Assembly: GCF_027922005.1 (NCBI RefSeq)
Contig: NZ_BSEV01000036.1
Location: forward strand, 1-64,000
Direction: 5' to 3'
From: Streptosporangium carneum
GTDB lineage: Bacteria > Actinomycetota > Actinomycetes > Streptosporangiales > Streptosporangiaceae
Length of the DNA stretch: 64,000 bases
The position numbers and the translations under genes are program-made. Under the pieces are notes generated by a model. It ran no database searches and was not told the DNA's origin. It was given only the letters and a program-made list of their open reading frames with translations. Positions 1 to 8,416 of the stretch are shown piece after piece (position 1 is the first letter of the stretch; every line of letters begins with the position of its first letter).

Positions 1-1
1 C

Positions 2-109
2 CTGCAGAACGGCCACCTGCCCGTCCCCACCGGCCCCGGCATCGGCGTCGACCCCGTCCCCGACATCCTGCGCGAGGTCACCGTCTCCACCGAATGGATC
101 GCCCTGTGA
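2..109 (+). CDS. C-terminal end of an enolase-superfamily enzyme (MenC / N-acylamino-acid racemase-like), cut by window start
   Basis: Only the last 35 codons are present, ending at a TGA. The tail contains PVPTGPGIGVD followed by a segment ending in TEWIAL. This resembles the C-terminal capping segment of o-succinylbenzoate synthase / N-acylamino-acid racemase proteins, where a GPGIGV motif is followed by a short strand. The active-site barrel lies outside the window, so the substrate cannot be judged. The neighbouring plus-strand serine hydrolase starts about 270 bases later, so no tight operon is implied. Confidence 0.6.
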   Translation: MQNGHLPVPTGPGIGVDPVPDILREVTVSTEWIAL

Positions 110-378
110 CCCGCTGAGCGGCGAGTGCCGGGACCCGGCAGCAAGGCCCGGCACGGGACCGTGCGGTGAGATCGGAGACGAGAGGACCCGGCCCACGCGC
201 GACGCCGGCCGGGCCTTCGCCGTTCGGTCACCCCGACGGCGTCGGCGACAAGCCCGTGCGCGCTACCGCGAACGCGGCCACGCCATCACCGGACTGTCGT
301 TGCAGCACCAGTCACCCTCCTTCCTTCGGAAGAGGGCACAAGCCGTTCCAGAAGAAGCCGACAGAAGGCCGAACAATC

Positions 379-1500
379 ATGGAAAGCACAGGAAGGCGTT
401 CTCCGGCGGTGACGGGCCCCGCTCGCGCGTCGACCGGGTACGGACAGGCGACCTTGCAGCGGGATCTGGACGCGATCCGCGACGCCGGCGCCGTGGGGGT
501 GCAGGCACGAGTGGTGTCGCCCCGCGGTGAGCTCTCCGCCGCCAGCGGCACCGCGACACTGGGCCGCGACGTGCCTGTCCCGCTCGACGGGCACTTCCGG
601 ATCGGCAGCAACACCAAGACCTTCACCGCGGCGGTGATCCTGCAACTCGAGGCGGAAGGCCACCTGTCCCTGAGCGACAGGGTCGAACGGTGGCTGCCCG
701 GTCTGGTGAGGGGCAACGGCAACGACGGAGCCGCGATCACCGTCAGGAACCTGCTCCAGCACACCAGCGGCCTGCACGACCACCCGCACGACGTCGAACA
801 GGAGATGCGGACCGAGGCGGGGTTCCACCGGCACCGGTTCGCGCGCACGCCCCCCGAACAGGTGGTGGCCCTCAGCGTCGCCCATCCCCCCGTCTTCGCG
901 CCCAACTCCGGCTGGGGGTACGCCAACGTCAACTACATCCTGGCCGGAATGGTCATCGAGAAGGCGACCGGGCACTCCTGGCGCGAAGAGGTCAGGCGCC
1001 GGATCATCGCGCCGCTGGAGCTTCGGCACACGACCCTGCCCGGCGACTCCCCGTCCCTGCCGGAACCCCACGTCGAGGGCTACACCCAGGACGCCCAGAG
1101 CTCCCGGCTGTTTCGCAGCACCGAGGTCAGCCTCGGCTGGGGCGGCCCCGCCGCGGAGATCGTCTCCACCACCGACGACCTCGGCCGTTTCTGGCGGGCG
1201 CTGCTGGGCGGACGACTGCTGCCCCGCACGCAGCTGCGCAAGATGACGACCACGGTCCCCACGGGCGTGCCCGGCTGGGAGTTCGGCCTGGGAATGGCTC
1301 AGCGGCGGCTGAGCTTCGGGATCCCGGTATGGTCCCACGCCGGCGGCACCCCGGGATTCGTCACCGACAACGCCGTCACCCCCGACGGCCTCACCAGCGT
1401 GATCGTGTCGCGCTCCACCGACGGCGGCTCACCCGCGCAGCACGAGGCCGCCGACCGCCTGATCGAGAACGCGGTCCGCGCCGCCTCGCCGACCGGCTGA
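379..1500 (+). CDS. Serine hydrolase, beta-lactamase class C / D-alanyl-D-alanine carboxypeptidase family
   Basis: Predicted 373-residue serine hydrolase of the PF00144 (peptidase S12) type. Visible motifs are SxxK (S77-N-T-K80, nucleophile and base), YxN (Y181-A-N183) and HxG (H320-A-G322, the KTG equivalent). The frame is open back to 166, but I prefer the ATG at 379: an AGAAGG lies about 11 bases upstream, and the extra N-terminus is Arg/Pro-rich and unlike the family. No signal peptide is evident, so a cytoplasmic esterase or peptidase is as likely as a cell-wall enzyme. It stands alone and is convergent with the efe operon, with a hairpin between them. The substrate cannot be read from sequence. 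Confidence 0.85.
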   Translation: MESTGRRSPAVTGPARASTGYGQATLQRDLDAIRDAGAVGVQARVVSPRGELSAASGTATLGRDVPVPLDGHFRIGSNTKTFTAAVILQLEAEGHLSLSDRVERWLPGLVRGNGNDGAAITVRNLLQHTSGLHDHPHDVEQEMRTEAGFHRHRFARTPPEQVVALSVAHPPVFAPNSGWGYANVNYILAGMVIEKATGHSWREEVRRRIIAPLELRHTTLPGDSPSLPEPHVEGYTQDAQSSRLFRSTEVSLGWGGPAAEIVSTTDDLGRFWRALLGGRLLPRTQLRKMTTTVPTGVPGWEFGLGMAQRRLSFGIPVWSHAGGTPGFVTDNAVTPDGLTSVIVSRSTDGGSPAQHEAADRLIENAVRAASPTG

Positions 1501-1515
1501 CCCGCCGGCCCGTAC

Positions 1516-1553
1516 CGCTCACGCCCTCGGATCGTCGTCCGTGGGCGTGAGCG
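1516..1553. terminator. Hairpin between convergent genes, probable bidirectional terminator
   Basis: An 11-bp perfect inverted repeat (CGCTCACGCCC at 1516-1526 and GGGCGTGAGCG at 1543-1553) with a 16-base loop lies between the stop of the serine hydrolase (1500) and the stop of efeB (1636). Its place between two convergent stops fits a shared terminator. There is only a short T run (CTTTCC) on the plus side, so intrinsic strength is uncertain. Confidence 0.6.
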
Positions 1554-1635
1554 CCGCTTTCCGCCGCGGGCCGGAGCGTCCCGGCGATCCTGGTGGGACC
1601 ACCGGGCGCGACCGGGCGGAGGCGACCGGGAGGAC

Positions 1636-2895
1636 TCAGGAGAACAGGGCCCTGCCCCAGTAGTCGCCGGCGTCCTTGACTCCGCCGGGACAGGCGAACA
1701 GACCGCTCGAGACGTGCTTGATGTACTCGTTGAGCGAGTCCTTCCTGGCCAGGGAGAGCTGGACCGGGACGAACTGGCGGCGCGGGTCCCGCTGGTAGGC
1801 CATGAAGAACAGGCCCGCGTCCAGGCGGCCGAGACCGTCGGACCCGTCGACGTAGTTGTAGCCCCGGCGCAGCAGGTGGGCGCCCCCGTTGCTGCTGGGG
1901 TGGGCGAGCCGCACGTGGGCGTCGGCCTTGACGACCGGTTCGCCCGCCGCGTCCTTGGCGACGAAGTCGATCGGGTCGAACTCGGCCTTCTTCCCCAGCG
2001 GAGCTCCCTCCCCCTTGTTCCTGCCGAAGATCTGCTCCTGCTCGAGCAGGGACGTCCGGTCCCAGGTCTCGATCATCATCCGGATCTTCCTGGTGACCAG
2101 GTAGCTGCCGCCCGCCATCCAGTCCTGACCGTCGCCGGGGGCCACCCACAGCTGCTCCCTGAGCAGCTTCGCGTCCTCCAGCTTGAGGTTGTTCGTCCCG
2201 TCCTTGAACCCCATCAGGTTGCGGGGCGTCGCCTGCGCGCGCGAGGTCGAGGAGGTACGGCCGAAGCCGAGCTGGGACCAGCGCACCGAGACCCGCCCGA
2301 AGCCGATGCGGGCCAGGTTGCGGATGGCGTGCACGGCGACCTGCGGGTCGTGCGCGCACGCCTGGACGCAGATGTCTCCGCCGGAGATCTCCGGCAGCAG
2401 GGCGTCCCCGGGAAACTTCGGCAGGGGGGCCAGGGCGGCCGGTCTCCTGGCCGCCAGGCCGAACCTGTCGTCGAACAGGGACTCCCCGAAGCCGACCGTC
2501 AGGGTCAGCCCGGAGGCGGGCAGCCCGAGGGCCTCGCCGGTGTCGTCCGGCGGGGCCTCTGGGATCCCTCCGACGGCGCCGAAGGCGCCCGCCTCCCCGC
2601 CCTGGGTCATCCGGGCGGCCGCGGCCGTCCACTCCTGCAGCAGCTCGGCGAGCTCCGCCTTCTTTTCGGTGGTGACGTCGAAGGAGACGAAGTGGAGCCG
2701 GTCCTGGGCCGGGGTGACGATGCCCGCCTGGTGCTCTCCGTAGAAGGGCACGGCGTCCGAGGTCGCGGCGACGCTGGCGGAGGTCGCCACGGCCCCTCCG
2801 GACCCCGCGCGCACCGCGACGACGCCCGCGCCCGCCGCCGCCACTCCTGCCGCGCCCAGCCCGAACATCTTTCTGCGGCTGATCCGCTCACTCAT
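1636..2895 (-). CDS. efeB: EfeB, Tat-exported Dyp-type haem peroxidase / deferrochelatase
   Basis: A 419-residue DyP-type peroxidase and third gene of the efeUOB ferrous-iron uptake operon; the family oxidises Fe(II) or releases iron from haem outside the membrane. The N-terminus carries a twin-arginine signal (SRRKMFG followed by an Ala/Gly-rich hydrophobic stretch). Family landmarks are GFGESLFDD, GGDICVQACAHD, the GxxDG motif (GFKDGTNN with catalytic D232), the proximal haem ligand in RLAHPSS (H332) and FFMAYQRDPR. The start at 2895 has GGAGGAGAAGG just upstream; an in-frame start 30 bases earlier lacks this. It lies 54 bases after efeO in the same direction. Confidence 0.95.
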   Translation of the reverse strand: MSERISRRKMFGLGAAGVAAAGAGVVAVRAGSGGAVATSASVAATSDAVPFYGEHQAGIVTPAQDRLHFVSFDVTTEKKAELAELLQEWTAAAARMTQGGEAGAFGAVGGIPEAPPDDTGEALGLPASGLTLTVGFGESLFDDRFGLAARRPAALAPLPKFPGDALLPEISGGDICVQACAHDPQVAVHAIRNLARIGFGRVSVRWSQLGFGRTSSTSRAQATPRNLMGFKDGTNNLKLEDAKLLREQLWVAPGDGQDWMAGGSYLVTRKIRMMIETWDRTSLLEQEQIFGRNKGEGAPLGKKAEFDPIDFVAKDAAGEPVVKADAHVRLAHPSSNGGAHLLRRGYNYVDGSDGLGRLDAGLFFMAYQRDPRRQFVPVQLSLARKDSLNEYIKHVSSGLFACPGGVKDAGDYWGRALFS

Positions 2896-2949
2896 GCCTT
2901 CTCCTCCGTACGGCTCGCGTGCCACCCACTCAGGACCGACCCGGTGGCC

Positions 2950-4092
2950 CTACTTGACGACAACCGCCGCGATCTTGCTGATCGGTTCGGACAGGGCGTT
3001 GATCGAGTCCGACAGCTTCTTCAGCTCGTCCTTGGACAGCTCAGTGTGGAGCTTCCAGCCGTCGCCCGCACGATGCGCGCCCAACTCGGCCTCCGTGGCG
3101 GCGAACTTCTCGTCCAGCGTCTTGACCAGGTCGGGAGCGCGCTCCTCGAGAACGGGCCTGAGCGCCTGGACGGCGGCCCTCGACCCCTGCAGGTTGGCGT
3201 CGAAGTCCCACAGGTCGGTGTGGGAGTAACGGTCCTCCTCACCGGTGATCTTCCCGGAGGCGACCTCGTCGAGCAGTTCCTTGGCGCCGTTGGCCAGCTG
3301 GACCGGGGAGAGCTCGGCGGCGTTGGCCTTCTCGACGATCGTCTTGATGTCGGTCATCAGCTTGTCGGCGACCGGGCCCGACTTGCTGATGTCCTTGGTG
3401 ATCCAGAGATCCTTCTCGATCTTGTGGAAGCCGGTCCACTCCTCGCCCTCGGCCACGTCGTTCTCACGGGCGTCGATGGCGGGGTCCAGGTCGCCGAAGA
3501 TCTCCGCGACCGGCTCGATCCGCTCCCAGTAGGTCCGCGACACGGGGAAGAGCGCCTTGGCCTTGTCACTGTCGCCCGCCTTGACGGCGTCGACGAACTC
3601 CTGCGTCTTGACCAGCAGGGTGTCGCTCTGGGTCTTGACGTAACGCTTGTAGCCCGCCGTCGCCTCGGCCAGCTTCGCGTCGGCGCTGAGCGGCTTGTGC
3701 TCGCCCGTCACCTTGAGCGGCCCCCGGATGCCCTTGCCGATCATGCCCGGCTTGCAGGCGGTCTCGTAGACGCCCGCGGGCAGTTCCACGATCACTTCGC
3801 GGGTCAGGCCGGGGACGATGTTCTCCACCTCGCCCATCACCCGGTCGCCTGAGGCGTAGACGTAGAACTCCGTCACCTTGCTGCCGCCGTTGGTGATGGT
3901 GAAGGTCGAGGTGCCGGCGGCGACCTCGGTGGTCGCGACCTTGCACTCGGTGTCGCTGGCGGCGACGGCGATCGGCCCGCCCGCGGTGCTCTTGGCGGCC
4001 TGGGGGCTCGCGGCGGGAGCGCCGCCGCCGGAGCAGGCGGTCAGCCCCGCGAGTGCGAGGAATCCTACGGCGATGGCGATGGAAGTACGCAT
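2950..4092 (-). CDS. efeO: EfeO, lipoprotein iron-binding component (cupredoxin plus M75/imelysin domain)
   Basis: A 380-residue lipoprotein of the ferrous-iron transporter. The signal peptide ends in the lipobox LTAC, so the mature protein is anchored at Cys20. A cupredoxin-like domain follows (about residues 40-130; ITNGGSKVTEFYVY and GMIGKGIRGPL are recognisable), then the all-helical M75/imelysin-like domain. The HxxE iron-binding motif of the family is present as GFHKIEKDLW. Length matches two-domain EfeO proteins. It sits between efeU (12 bases upstream) and efeB and passes iron to the EfeU permease. Confidence 0.94.
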   Translation of the reverse strand: MRTSIAIAVGFLALAGLTACSGGGAPAASPQAAKSTAGGPIAVAASDTECKVATTEVAAGTSTFTITNGGSKVTEFYVYASGDRVMGEVENIVPGLTREVIVELPAGVYETACKPGMIGKGIRGPLKVTGEHKPLSADAKLAEATAGYKRYVKTQSDTLLVKTQEFVDAVKAGDSDKAKALFPVSRTYWERIEPVAEIFGDLDPAIDARENDVAEGEEWTGFHKIEKDLWITKDISKSGPVADKLMTDIKTIVEKANAAELSPVQLANGAKELLDEVASGKITGEEDRYSHTDLWDFDANLQGSRAAVQALRPVLEERAPDLVKTLDEKFAATEAELGAHRAGDGWKLHTELSKDELKKLSDSINALSEPISKIAAVVVK

Positions 4093-4104
4093 GATGACCC
4101 TGTT

Positions 4105-4956
4105 TCAAGCCGCTGGACGCGGATCGGTGACGGACACGGGGGGTGAGGCGGCGGGGCGCTTGCGCTGGGGCCGCAGGAAGAGGAAGAGGGTGGGGACCGC
4201 GTAGGCGACCCAGGCGGCGGTCTCCAGCACGCTCGGCTGCGGGGTGATGTTGAACATCCCGGCCAGCAGCGCGCCGTACCAGGAGTCGGCGGGCAGGACC
4301 GAGCTGATGTCGAAGGCGTGGTTGGACAGGCCGGGCAGGACGCCGGCCTCCTGCAGGTCGTGCACGCCGTACTTGAGGATGCCCGCGGCGACCAGGATCA
4401 GCAGCAGGCCCGTCCAGGTGAAGAACTTGGTGAGGTTGACGCGCAGCGCGCTGCGGTACAGGCCCCAGCCGATCACGATCGCGGTGAGGACTCCCAGGCT
4501 GATGCCGACCAGCGGGCTGGCGCTCGTCGTCGCGCCCTGGACCGAGGCGAAGAACAGCAGGGCGGTCTCAAGCCCCTCGCGCGCCACCGCGAGGAACGCC
4601 ATGACCGTCACGGCCACCGCGCCCATCTGCATCGCGTCGGTCAGCTTGGAGCGCAGCTCACCGGAGAGGGAACGGGCGGCCTTGCGCATCCAGAAGATCA
4701 TCCAGGTGACGAACACGGTGGCCAGCAGCGAGACGACGGCCTCGAACAGCTCCTGCTGCCGGTACTCGAGGTGTGCCGCGGTGAAGGTCAGCAGCGCGCC
4801 GAACCCGATCGACAGGGCCACGGCGGCGCCGACGCCCGTCCAGACCTGGGGTAGTCGGTCCTTCCTGTCGCTCTTGACGAGGAAGGCGACGAGAACGGAG
4901 ACGACGAGGGTCGCTTCGAGGCCCTCTCGTAGTCCGATGAGGTAGCTGGCGAACAC
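4105..4956 (-). CDS. efeU: EfeU, high-affinity ferrous-iron permease (OFeT/FTR1 family)
   Basis: A 283-residue polytopic membrane protein with about seven hydrophobic segments. Both REXXE iron-translocation motifs of the FTR1/EfeU family are intact: R10-EGL-E14 in the first helix (GLREGLEATL) and R126-EGL-E130 in the fourth (AREGLETALLF). It is the first gene of efeUOB, just behind an iron-box-like palindrome. The C-terminal tail is short and rich in Pro and Arg. Together with EfeO and EfeB it should form a complete ferrous uptake system. Confidence 0.95.
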   Translation of the reverse strand: MFASYLIGLREGLEATLVVSVLVAFLVKSDRKDRLPQVWTGVGAAVALSIGFGALLTFTAAHLEYRQQELFEAVVSLLATVFVTWMIFWMRKAARSLSGELRSKLTDAMQMGAVAVTVMAFLAVAREGLETALLFFASVQGATTSASPLVGISLGVLTAIVIGWGLYRSALRVNLTKFFTWTGLLLILVAAGILKYGVHDLQEAGVLPGLSNHAFDISSVLPADSWYGALLAGMFNITPQPSVLETAAWVAYAVPTLFLFLRPQRKRPAASPPVSVTDPRPAA

Positions 4957-4992
4957 CGTGACTCCTGGGAAGACTACAAAGGCTTACCTAAT

Positions 4993-5011
4993 TTAGGGCA
5001 GGGCAACCTTA
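4993..5011 (-). promoter_or_regulatory. IdeR/DtxR-type iron box upstream of efeUOB
   Basis: The plus strand reads TTAGGGCAGGGCAACCTTA, 37 bases before the efeU start. Read on the minus strand, 13 of 19 positions match the classical actinobacterial iron box TTAGGTTAGGCTAACCTAA, with the TTAGG/CCTTA outer arms conserved. A further AGGCTTACCTAA lies directly beside it on the efeU side. This fits repression of efeUOB by IdeR/DtxR when iron is sufficient. The assignment rests on motif likeness and position. Confidence 0.65.
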
Positions 5012-5107
5012 CTCTCTACACGAGGATGCGTTATTTGGGCCCCCAGGTCGAGACATTGGCTCGCGATATGGCACTGATCTCCGGAAAACAGGCTTTGGGC
5101 GAGCTCC

Positions 5108-6601
5108 TTAAGAAGAGGTCAAAATCTGTCCCGAGACGGCGGGACCGGGCGCGGGAGCCGGGGCGGCCTGCGAGCGGCCCGCCGCCAGATCCCGGCTGTG
5201 GTGCTCCCAGGCGGCGGCCAGACGGTCGACCGCGGCCTCCAGGACGTGCGGGGACTCCGCGACCGACAGGCGGATGCCCGCGTGGTGACGCCCGTCGACG
5301 CAGTGCGCCGCGCCGGGGGCGACGATCACGCCGTAGCGGGCGGCGAGGTGGGCGTAGCTCTCGCTGTCGGTCACCGGCAGTGTGACCCACAGCGACAGGC
5401 CCGCGGCCTGCGGGTGCGCGCGCCAGGCGGGCAGATGCCGCCCCAGGAGGGTGACGAGTAGGTCACGGCGGGCGCGCAGGGCCGCCCGCAGGGCGTCGAG
5501 CCACGGGTCGTCGACGGCCTCCAGCAGGCGCGTGGCGATGACCTGGGCCGGGACGCCCGGCGCCAGGTCGCTGGCCGAGCGCAGCCGCAGCAGGTGGCCG
5601 CGCGGCGCGCCCTGCGTGCGGATCCAGCCGACGCGCAGGCCGGCCCACAGCAGCTTGGACAGCGAACCCACCGCGATGACGGCGTCCTCCCCCGCGGCCA
5701 GCGGCTCCGCCGGATCGGCGTCCGGCTCGAGGTGAAGGCCCCCCTGGGCGAGGTTCTCCACGATGAGGGCGCCGGTACGGCGGGCCGTGTTGAGCAGGGA
5801 CTCACGGCGGGAGCGGCTCAGCACGGCTCCGACGGGACTGCCGCCGCCGGAGTCCACGTAGATCACCGGTGCGGACAGGTGGGCGGCGGCGCGGTGCGCG
5901 GCCTGGGCGTCGATGCCGAACGAGTCGACGGGGACGCCCACGAGGCGGGCGCCGCGCCCGGCGAGGGCGCCGGGCAGCCCCGCGTAGGTCGGGCAGCCCG
6001 TGACGACCGTGCGGCCCCGCGGGACGACCGCCGCGGCGACCAGGGTCAGGGCGTGCTGGGCGCCCGAGGTCACGATCAGCTGGTCGGGGTCGGTCGGCAG
6101 GCGGAGACGGCGGGTGAGGTGGTCGGCCAGGGCGGTCCGCAGGGCGAGGGAGCCCGCGGGTTCCAGGCCGTGGCCCTCGACGCCGGCCAGGACGTCCAGG
6201 CCAGATACCGGCGGGAGGTGGTCGACGCCCGAGGGCACGGCCTGTGACAGGTCGATCGACTCGCCTCCCCCCGCCATCTGGCGGCGCAGCAGCGCGGACG
6301 CCGGGTTCTCCCTCGGCGTGTCGGTCCAGGCGGGCCTGGACCTGACGAACGTGCCGGAGCCGCGCAGGCGCTCCACGATCCCGGCCGCCTCCAGCTCGTC
6401 GAGACAGCGGACCACGGTGCCGCGGCTGACGGAGAGCGCGTCGGCCAGCGGCCGTTCCGCGGGAAGCCTGTCGCCCGCCGCCACCAGGCGGCTCTCGACG
6501 GCCTCGGCGACGGCCTCGGCGATCCTGCGGTAGCGCGGCCCGGGGCGGTCACGCCAGCCGTCGAGCGCGATCCTCACCCACCAGCCCAGATCATGGTCCA
6601 C
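5108..6601 (-). CDS. MocR/PdxR-type GntR regulator with aminotransferase-like domain
   Basis: A 497-residue two-domain regulator. The N-terminal winged helix-turn-helix (about residues 10-80; RYRRIAEAVAEAVESR, then LPAERPLADALSVSRGTVVRCLDELEAAG) is of GntR type. A fold-type I aminotransferase-like domain follows, with the PLP-binding lysine in SLSKLLWAGLRVGW (K316). MocR proteins use PLP as an effector or cofactor and often control the divergent gene, here the SCO6745-like gene 82 bases away. The GTG at 6601 is chosen because homology starts with DHDLGWWVRIALDG. Its Shine-Dalgarno sequence is weak (GGGGA), so the start is uncertain by some codons. Confidence 0.85.
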   Translation of the reverse strand: MDHDLGWWVRIALDGWRDRPGPRYRRIAEAVAEAVESRLVAAGDRLPAERPLADALSVSRGTVVRCLDELEAAGIVERLRGSGTFVRSRPAWTDTPRENPASALLRRQMAGGGESIDLSQAVPSGVDHLPPVSGLDVLAGVEGHGLEPAGSLALRTALADHLTRRLRLPTDPDQLIVTSGAQHALTLVAAAVVPRGRTVVTGCPTYAGLPGALAGRGARLVGVPVDSFGIDAQAAHRAAAHLSAPVIYVDSGGGSPVGAVLSRSRRESLLNTARRTGALIVENLAQGGLHLEPDADPAEPLAAGEDAVIAVGSLSKLLWAGLRVGWIRTQGAPRGHLLRLRSASDLAPGVPAQVIATRLLEAVDDPWLDALRAALRARRDLLVTLLGRHLPAWRAHPQAAGLSLWVTLPVTDSESYAHLAARYGVIVAPGAAHCVDGRHHAGIRLSVAESPHVLEAAVDRLAAAWEHHSRDLAAGRSQAAPAPAPGPAVSGQILTSS

Positions 6602-6683
6602 TCCCCGAAATTGGCACTGTTCTTCCCGGGAGGCAACCGCGACCCTGGGCCGTGCCCGGAGGAAGAACCCGGAGAAAGGAGAG

Positions 6684-7550
6684 GTGTCCGTGGATCCGAG
6701 TCCCACACTGGCCAGGCGTTTCTGGGAGGCCCTCGAGCCTGTGCACTCGGTGGTCTACTTCACACCCGAGCCCGCGGAGGCGGCCAGGGCGCTGGGACTG
6801 CCCGCGTGGTGGACGGGCTACTTCGCGGGCAGGGCCGCGCCTCTCGGCGCGCTCGACGCGCCGGCGGTGACGGCGATGTTCTACGGCTTCGCCCCCGGCA
6901 TGGTCTCCAGGGCCCTGCCGGACGCCTGGTCGTACGCCTCGCCCGCCGACGTGCTCGGCACCCGCCTGGAGGCCGTCCAGGCCGCCCTGAAGCGGACGCT
7001 GCCGCCCGCGGGGCCCGGCGGCCTCGAGCGGCTCGCCGTGCTCCTGGAACGGGCGGTGGGCGCGTGCCGTTACGAGGGCAGGCCGCTGGCGGCGGGCTGG
7101 TCGCGCGTCCGCCCTCCCTCCGACGCCGCCGGGCGCGTGTGGCTGGCAGCGACGGTCCTGCGCGAGCACCGGGGCGACGGGCACGTCATCGCCGCCGTCC
7201 ACGCCGGGTTGCGGGGGCTGGACGCCGTCCTCACCCACGTGGCCACCGGAGCGGTCACCCGGGAGCTCCTCCAGGGCAGCCGGGGCTGGACCGACGACGA
7301 GTGGGAGGACAGCCGCCGCAGGCTGGCCGCCCGCGGGCTGCTGGACCGCACCTCACGGCTGACCAGGACCGGCGGGGAGCTGCGCCGCATGGTCGAGGAC
7401 GCGACCGACCGGCTGGCCGCCGACCCGGTCGTGGCCCTCGGGGAGTCGGGAATCGAGGAGGTGATCGGCCTGGCGGCCCCGCTGAGCCGTCACCTGGTCG
7501 ACACGGGGGTCGTCCCCGTCCCCAACCCGATCGGCGCTCCCCGCCCGTGA
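6684..7550 (+). CDS. SCO6745 / SalK-like family protein
   Basis: A 288-residue protein matching the actinobacterial SCO6745 (SalK-like) family: the start PTLARRFWEALEPVHSVVYF, the block GRAAPLGALDAPAVTAMFYGF and MVSRALPDAW are typical. The second half has a winged-helix-like stretch (GWTDDEWEDSRRRLAARGLL). The biochemical role of the family is unknown to me. Start GTG at 6684 has GGAGAAAGGAGAG directly upstream. It is divergent from the MocR regulator and 41 bases ahead of an enoyl-CoA hydratase in the same direction, so the two may be co-transcribed and MocR-controlled. Confidence 0.72.
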   Translation: MSVDPSPTLARRFWEALEPVHSVVYFTPEPAEAARALGLPAWWTGYFAGRAAPLGALDAPAVTAMFYGFAPGMVSRALPDAWSYASPADVLGTRLEAVQAALKRTLPPAGPGGLERLAVLLERAVGACRYEGRPLAAGWSRVRPPSDAAGRVWLAATVLREHRGDGHVIAAVHAGLRGLDAVLTHVATGAVTRELLQGSRGWTDDEWEDSRRRLAARGLLDRTSRLTRTGGELRRMVEDATDRLAADPVVALGESGIEEVIGLAAPLSRHLVDTGVVPVPNPIGAPRP

Positions 7551-7591
7551 CCTCCGCGACGTCCCGTCCCACCCACGATCGGAGAACCCGA

Positions 7592-8416
7592 ATGACCGTC
7601 AAACTCGCCGTCGACGGCGCGGTGGCCACCGTCACCGTCGACCGCCCGGAGAAGCTGAACGCGCTCGACTACGCCACCATCGACCGGCTCTCGGCCGCGC
7701 TCGACCGGATCGAGGGCGACGACGCGGTCAGGGCCGTCATCCTGACCGGCGCGGGAGAACGCGCGTTCAGCGCGGGCGCGGACATCGGGGATCTGGCCAG
7801 AAGCATCGCGGGAGGCACGGACCGGGCCCTGCGTGAGATCGTGCGCCGGGGACAGGGACTCACCCGTCGCGTCGAGGAGTTCCCGAAGCCCGTCGTCGCC
7901 GCGGTGAACGGGCTCGCCTACGGCGGCGGGTGCGAGATCGTCGAGGCCGCGCACCTGGCCGTCGCGAGCGAGCACGCCGCCTTCGCCAAGCCGGAGATCA
8001 CGCTGGGCTTCCCCCCGCCCTTCGGGGGGTCGCAGCGTCTGCCCCGCCACATCGGCCGCAAGCGCGGCCTGGAGATGATCCTGACCGGAGATCCGATCGA
8101 CGCCGCCAGGGCGGCGGAGCTCGGCATCGTCAACGCCGTCGTGCCGCACGGCGACCTGCTCGCCGCCGCCAGGCGGCTGGCGGGCCGCGTCATCCGCCAC
8201 GCGCCGACCGCGGTCGGCGCGTGCCTGGCCGCGGTGACCAGGGGGCTCAACGTCCCCATCGACGAGGGCCTCGCCGTCGAGGCGTCGTGGTTCGCCGTCA
8301 CCGTGCCCACCGAAGGGGTCGCTCAAGGCCTGAGCCGCTTCCTCGACAGGGAGCGGCCCTCGGGTCAGGAGACCCGGCCCAGGCGGGGCACGGCCTCCAG
8401 CAGGGAGCGGGTGTAG
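7592..8416 (+). CDS. Enoyl-CoA hydratase/isomerase (crotonase) family protein
   Basis: A 274-residue crotonase-fold enzyme. The oxyanion-hole segments are AFSAGADIGDL and NGLAYGGGCEIV. Both glutamates of the hydratase mechanism appear retained (E in GGGCEIVEAA and E in KPEITLGFPP), which favours a true 2-enoyl-CoA hydratase over a thioesterase or dehalogenase relative. Start ATG 7592 has GGAGAA 7 bases upstream. The last 52 bases overlap the convergent ATPase gene at 8365. The tail after FLDRERP is Arg/Ser-rich and may be a read-through extension, since the usual C-terminus would lie near there. Confidence 0.88.
   Translation: MTVKLAVDGAVATVTVDRPEKLNALDYATIDRLSAALDRIEGDDAVRAVILTGAGERAFSAGADIGDLARSIAGGTDRALREIVRRGQGLTRRVEEFPKPVVAAVNGLAYGGGCEIVEAAHLAVASEHAAFAKPEITLGFPPPFGGSQRLPRHIGRKRGLEMILTGDPIDAARAAELGIVNAVVPHGDLLAAARRLAGRVIRHAPTAVGACLAAVTRGLNVPIDEGLAVEASWFAVTVPTEGVAQGLSRFLDRERPSGQETRPRRGTASSRERV

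Noticed and set aside
1714-3852. A 712-codon plus-strand open frame opposite efeB and efeO
   Set aside because: Antisense shadow: no family likeness, composition dominated by Leu/Gly/Arg/Asp, and the opposite strand holds clear efe genes with motifs and Shine-Dalgarno sequences.
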